Assembly (NCBI GenBank): GCA_902783905.1
Contig: CACZSP010000035.1
Coordinates: forward strand, 1 to 7,740
Direction: 5' to 3'
Source of the DNA: an uncultured Ruminococcus sp.
Lineage (GTDB): Bacteria; Bacillota; Clostridia; Oscillospirales; CAG-272
Length of the DNA stretch: 7,740 bases
In this document: in pieces, positions 5,775 through 7,740 of the stretch
Numbering within the stretch: the stretch's first letter is position 1
Layout: the number at the start of each line of letters is the position of its first letter
Notes under the pieces: generated by a model
Seen by the model: the letters and a program-made list of their open reading frames with translations, nothing else
What the model was told of the DNA's origin: nothing
The model's database searches: none
Position numbers and translations under genes: made by a program

Positions 5775-5783
5775 AAGGAGAGG
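5775..5783 (+). promoter_or_regulatory. Ribosome binding site supporting a TTG start
   Basis: AAGGAGAGG lies 3 bases before TTG 5787 (6 bases counted from AAGGAG). The next in-frame ATG is at residue 31, already inside sigma region 2. An upstream ATG at 5749 is out of frame. The TTG is therefore the best start. Confidence 0.7.
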
Positions 5784-5786
5784 AAC

Positions 5787-6347
5787 TTGGAAGATTTCGG
5801 CAGCATTGAATACGAAAAGTTCCTTTCCGGCGACCCGGCGGGATTTGAGAACGTTTTCAGGCGGTACCGCGACGGAATGATTCTGTTCATCCTCCGGTAC
5901 GTCGGCGACCTGCAGACGGCCGAGGATATTTCCCAGGACGTTTTTGCCCGGATCTGGCTCGACAGACCGCGCTTTTCGGGGAAATCGCTTTTCAAAACCT
6001 GGCTTTACGCGCTGGCGCGCAACGCGGCGATCGATTATATGCGAAAGCGCCGCCGGACGGCGCCCGACGTCGCGTCGGTGTCCGATACCGAAGACACATT
6101 TTTCGAGCGGGCGTTCGCGGAGGAGCGTCGCCGTACGCTTCACCGGGCGATCGGCGAACTGAAGCCGGAATACGGGCGGGCGCTGTATCTCTGCTATTTT
6201 GAGGAAATGCCCGTCAGGGAGATAGCGGCGCTTGAAAAAAAGAGCCCGCGGCAGATTTCCGACCTGATTTACAACGCGAAACGGGCGCTGAAGGCGGTCA
6301 TCACGGAGAGAGAGGAATATGAGATCTTACGAAGAGGCGTTGAGTGA
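5787..6347 (+). CDS. ECF-type RNA polymerase sigma factor (second, distinct)
   Basis: The 186-residue product shows ECF region 2 at about 17-87, with DLQTAEDISQDVFARIWLDR (41-60) and the helix FKTWLYALARNAAIDYMRKRRR (69-90). A variable acidic linker follows. Region 4 is at about 118-173, with AIGELKPEYGRALYLCYFE (121-139) and the helix-turn-helix MPVREIAALEKKSPRQISDL (141-160). These are closer to textbook ECF signatures than the first sigma in this window, and the two proteins differ throughout, so they are not a recent duplication. The TTG start at 5787 is chosen because AAGGAGAGG precedes it. The low-efficiency TTG may keep the level low. The last 29 bases overlap the downstream PASTA membrane protein gene, which points to coupled expression and a regulatory partnership. 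Confidence 0.95.
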   Translation: MEDFGSIEYEKFLSGDPAGFENVFRRYRDGMILFILRYVGDLQTAEDISQDVFARIWLDRPRFSGKSLFKTWLYALARNAAIDYMRKRRRTAPDVASVSDTEDTFFERAFAEERRRTLHRAIGELKPEYGRALYLCYFEEMPVREIAALEKKSPRQISDLIYNAKRALKAVITEREEYEILRRGVE

Positions 6348-7740
6348 CGTATACGCAAGAGCGGAAAAGGAAAAAGGGCGCCGCGCCGTCCGCGCGAAAC
6401 GGTTTCGGGCGGTCGTCGTCCCCGCCGTATCCCTGTGTCTTGTCGCGGCGATCGGTATCGGTCTTATCATCCGTCACGCGGGGCGTCCAGGACCGGGAGG
6501 CACGTTTACCATACCCGCCGGTTACGCGTCGGCCTGGAAGGGTCTTAACGCGGTCATAGTAAAATGGGGACAGAAGAGTGAGGAAGCGTATTCTTTTGCG
6601 GATGACGCCGGACAGTCAGGATACCGCGAGGTCGGGATCGAAGTCGGGACGGTCTTTTCCGGTACGATGTCCGGAGAAGACGTCGAGGACATGATAAAAA
6701 GCGCGTCTTCGATAATTATGCCCGACGGTTCTCTGCCCGAGAACGGCATGACGTCGCTTGTCTTTCTTGACAAGCTTTGCGGCGTCAGAAACGTTTTCGA
6801 AGAGGCCACGGCTCCGGAAGCGGCGGATCTGCTCACGGCAGAGCCGACCGGATTTTTCGTCGATCCTCCGTCGGTGGATATAATCGACGGGAAGCTGTCA
6901 TTCGACAGCGAGGCGTTCGAATCCAGATACGGCGGCGAAAACTATATGCCGGTCATGGACTATCTGACCTGCGCAAACGAGTACGTCGAGTCGACCGGAG
7001 CCGACGTCGGGCTTTTCGGAGACGGCATGAGCGTGGAATCGCTGCAGAGGTATTTTGAATATCTGGCATCGGCGGCAGAGGAGGAAGGGCCCGCTGCGGA
7101 AACCGGCGAGCCCCGGGAGGGAAGTATTCTCGGTATCGGGGTCAGGATCGACAACGTCTTTTCGATCATGAACGGAGTTAAATACGAGATCCTCGTCGAC
7201 GGAGAAAAGATCGCCGCCTCCAGCGTGTTCCGTGCATATTACGGAGAGGTCAGGGTTAAAGACGGCGAGCATACCGTTACCGTCAGGATGGGGTCTTCGG
7301 CCATGCATCCGGACGCCGTACAGTCTGTCACCGTCAGCGGCGACACCTTCGTTTCCTTCGGACTTTCATACAGCGGCTCAAGGATAATCCGCGCGGAAAT
7401 CAACGATCTTGTCATCAGGAACGCGGACGGAGGCGGCGGACTGATCGTGGTTCCGAACTGCACGGGAATGACCTATTCCGAAGCAAGAGCGCTTCTCGAA
7501 CAGTCCGGATTTGTCAATATATACAGCGATACTCCCGGAGTGACGGTCCGGGATACCTCGGTGGCGGTGGTTTCGATGAAACCCTCTCCCGGCAGCAAAG
7601 CAGACATGCTGACGTGGATACATCTTGCGTTTTCTCCCGCCGGCGACGCTTTAAACGAAATGCTGGAGAGTTTTGCTGGGAAAAGCGCCGTGTATATTGA
7701 GAGCGTTTTCCCTTACGATAAGTATGCCGATATCTGCGGA
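6319..7740 (+). CDS. Partial PASTA-domain membrane protein, candidate regulator of the second ECF sigma
   Basis: The frame stays open for 474 codons to the right edge, so the C-terminus is missing. The ATG at 6319 follows GGAGAGAGAGG (6305-6315) and lies 29 bases inside the end of the sigma gene. Residues 1-30 are charged and basic (MRSYEEALSDVYARAEKEKG then an Arg-rich stretch), probably cytoplasmic. A membrane segment spans about 31-52. The outer part has an unrecognised region (about 60-255) and an acidic linker (about 252-268). Next comes a PEGA-like beta domain (about 270-365: YEILVDGEKIAAS, VKDGEHTVTV). A PASTA domain follows (about 375-439: VPNCTGMTYSEARALLEQSGF, MKPSPGSKADMLTWIHLAFS). 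PASTA domains in PrkC-type kinases and PBP2x bind or sense peptidoglycan fragments or lipid II. I infer a transmembrane sensor or anti-sigma role. No kinase, penicillin-binding or zinc anti-sigma motif is seen in the visible part. Confidence 0.85.
   Translation, partial: MRSYEEALSDVYARAEKEKGRRAVRAKRFRAVVVPAVSLCLVAAIGIGLIIRHAGRPGPGGTFTIPAGYASAWKGLNAVIVKWGQKSEEAYSFADDAGQSGYREVGIEVGTVFSGTMSGEDVEDMIKSASSIIMPDGSLPENGMTSLVFLDKLCGVRNVFEEATAPEAADLLTAEPTGFFVDPPSVDIIDGKLSFDSEAFESRYGGENYMPVMDYLTCANEYVESTGADVGLFGDGMSVESLQRYFEYLASAAEEEGPAAETGEPREGSILGIGVRIDNVFSIMNGVKYEILVDGEKIAASSVFRAYYGEVRVKDGEHTVTVRMGSSAMHPDAVQSVTVSGDTFVSFGLSYSGSRIIRAEINDLVIRNADGGGGLIVVPNCTGMTYSEARALLEQSGFVNIYSDTPGVTVRDTSVAVVSMKPSPGSKADMLTWIHLAFSPAGDALNEMLESFAGKSAVYIESVFPYDKYADICG

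Noticed and set aside
7441..7635. PASTA domain as evidence for a PrkC-type kinase or a penicillin-binding protein
   Set aside because: The visible 374 residues before it contain no kinase or transpeptidase motifs. The N-terminus is too short for a cytoplasmic kinase domain.

Overview
The window looks like chromosomal DNA from a fairly GC-rich member of the Bacillota, most likely a gut-type Clostridia of the Oscillospirales or Christensenellales kind. The reasons are a Firmicutes-style DnaA-box sequence, GGAGG-type ribosome binding sites, a BspA-like lipoprotein, a Firmicutes-type DUF1287 protein, and ECF sigma factors each followed by a single-pass membrane protein. The taxon is an inference. 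No insertion sequence, phage gene, CRISPR array, rRNA or tRNA is visible.

Layout. (1) Positions 1-1057, minus strand: an ECF sigma factor, then by a 4-base GTGA overlap a single-pass membrane protein with an extracytoplasmic Ig-like region that runs off the left edge. (2) Positions 1058-1274: a divergent promoter region with sigma-A-like promoters on both strands and an ECF-like promoter on the minus strand. (3) Positions 1275-3439, plus strand: a lipoprotein with degenerate BspA-type leucine-rich repeat pieces at both ends of a helical insert, overlapped by 4 bases with holA (DNA polymerase III delta). (4) Positions 3440-3666: an AT-rich intergenic region with three matches to the DnaA-box consensus, A-tracts at helical phase, and a possible promoter. 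(5) Positions 3667-5660: a membrane-anchored DUF1287 (NlpC/P60-like) protein overlapped by 4 bases with a cytoplasmic GH30 glycosidase, followed by a long perfect hairpin. (6) Positions 5787-7740: a second ECF sigma factor (TTG start) overlapping by 29 bases a membrane protein with PEGA-like and PASTA extracytoplasmic domains that runs off the right edge.

How it fits together. Two independent ECF sigma/membrane-protein modules flank a core holding holA and a cell-envelope/glycan operon. The membrane partners have short basic cytoplasmic N-termini and large outer parts, so they are candidate transmembrane regulators or sensors. The PASTA module suggests the second may report on peptidoglycan or lipid II. 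The most notable non-coding element is the DnaA-box/curved-DNA region at about 3466-3618, which could be a replication origin, a DnaA-binding cluster or a DnaA-controlled promoter.
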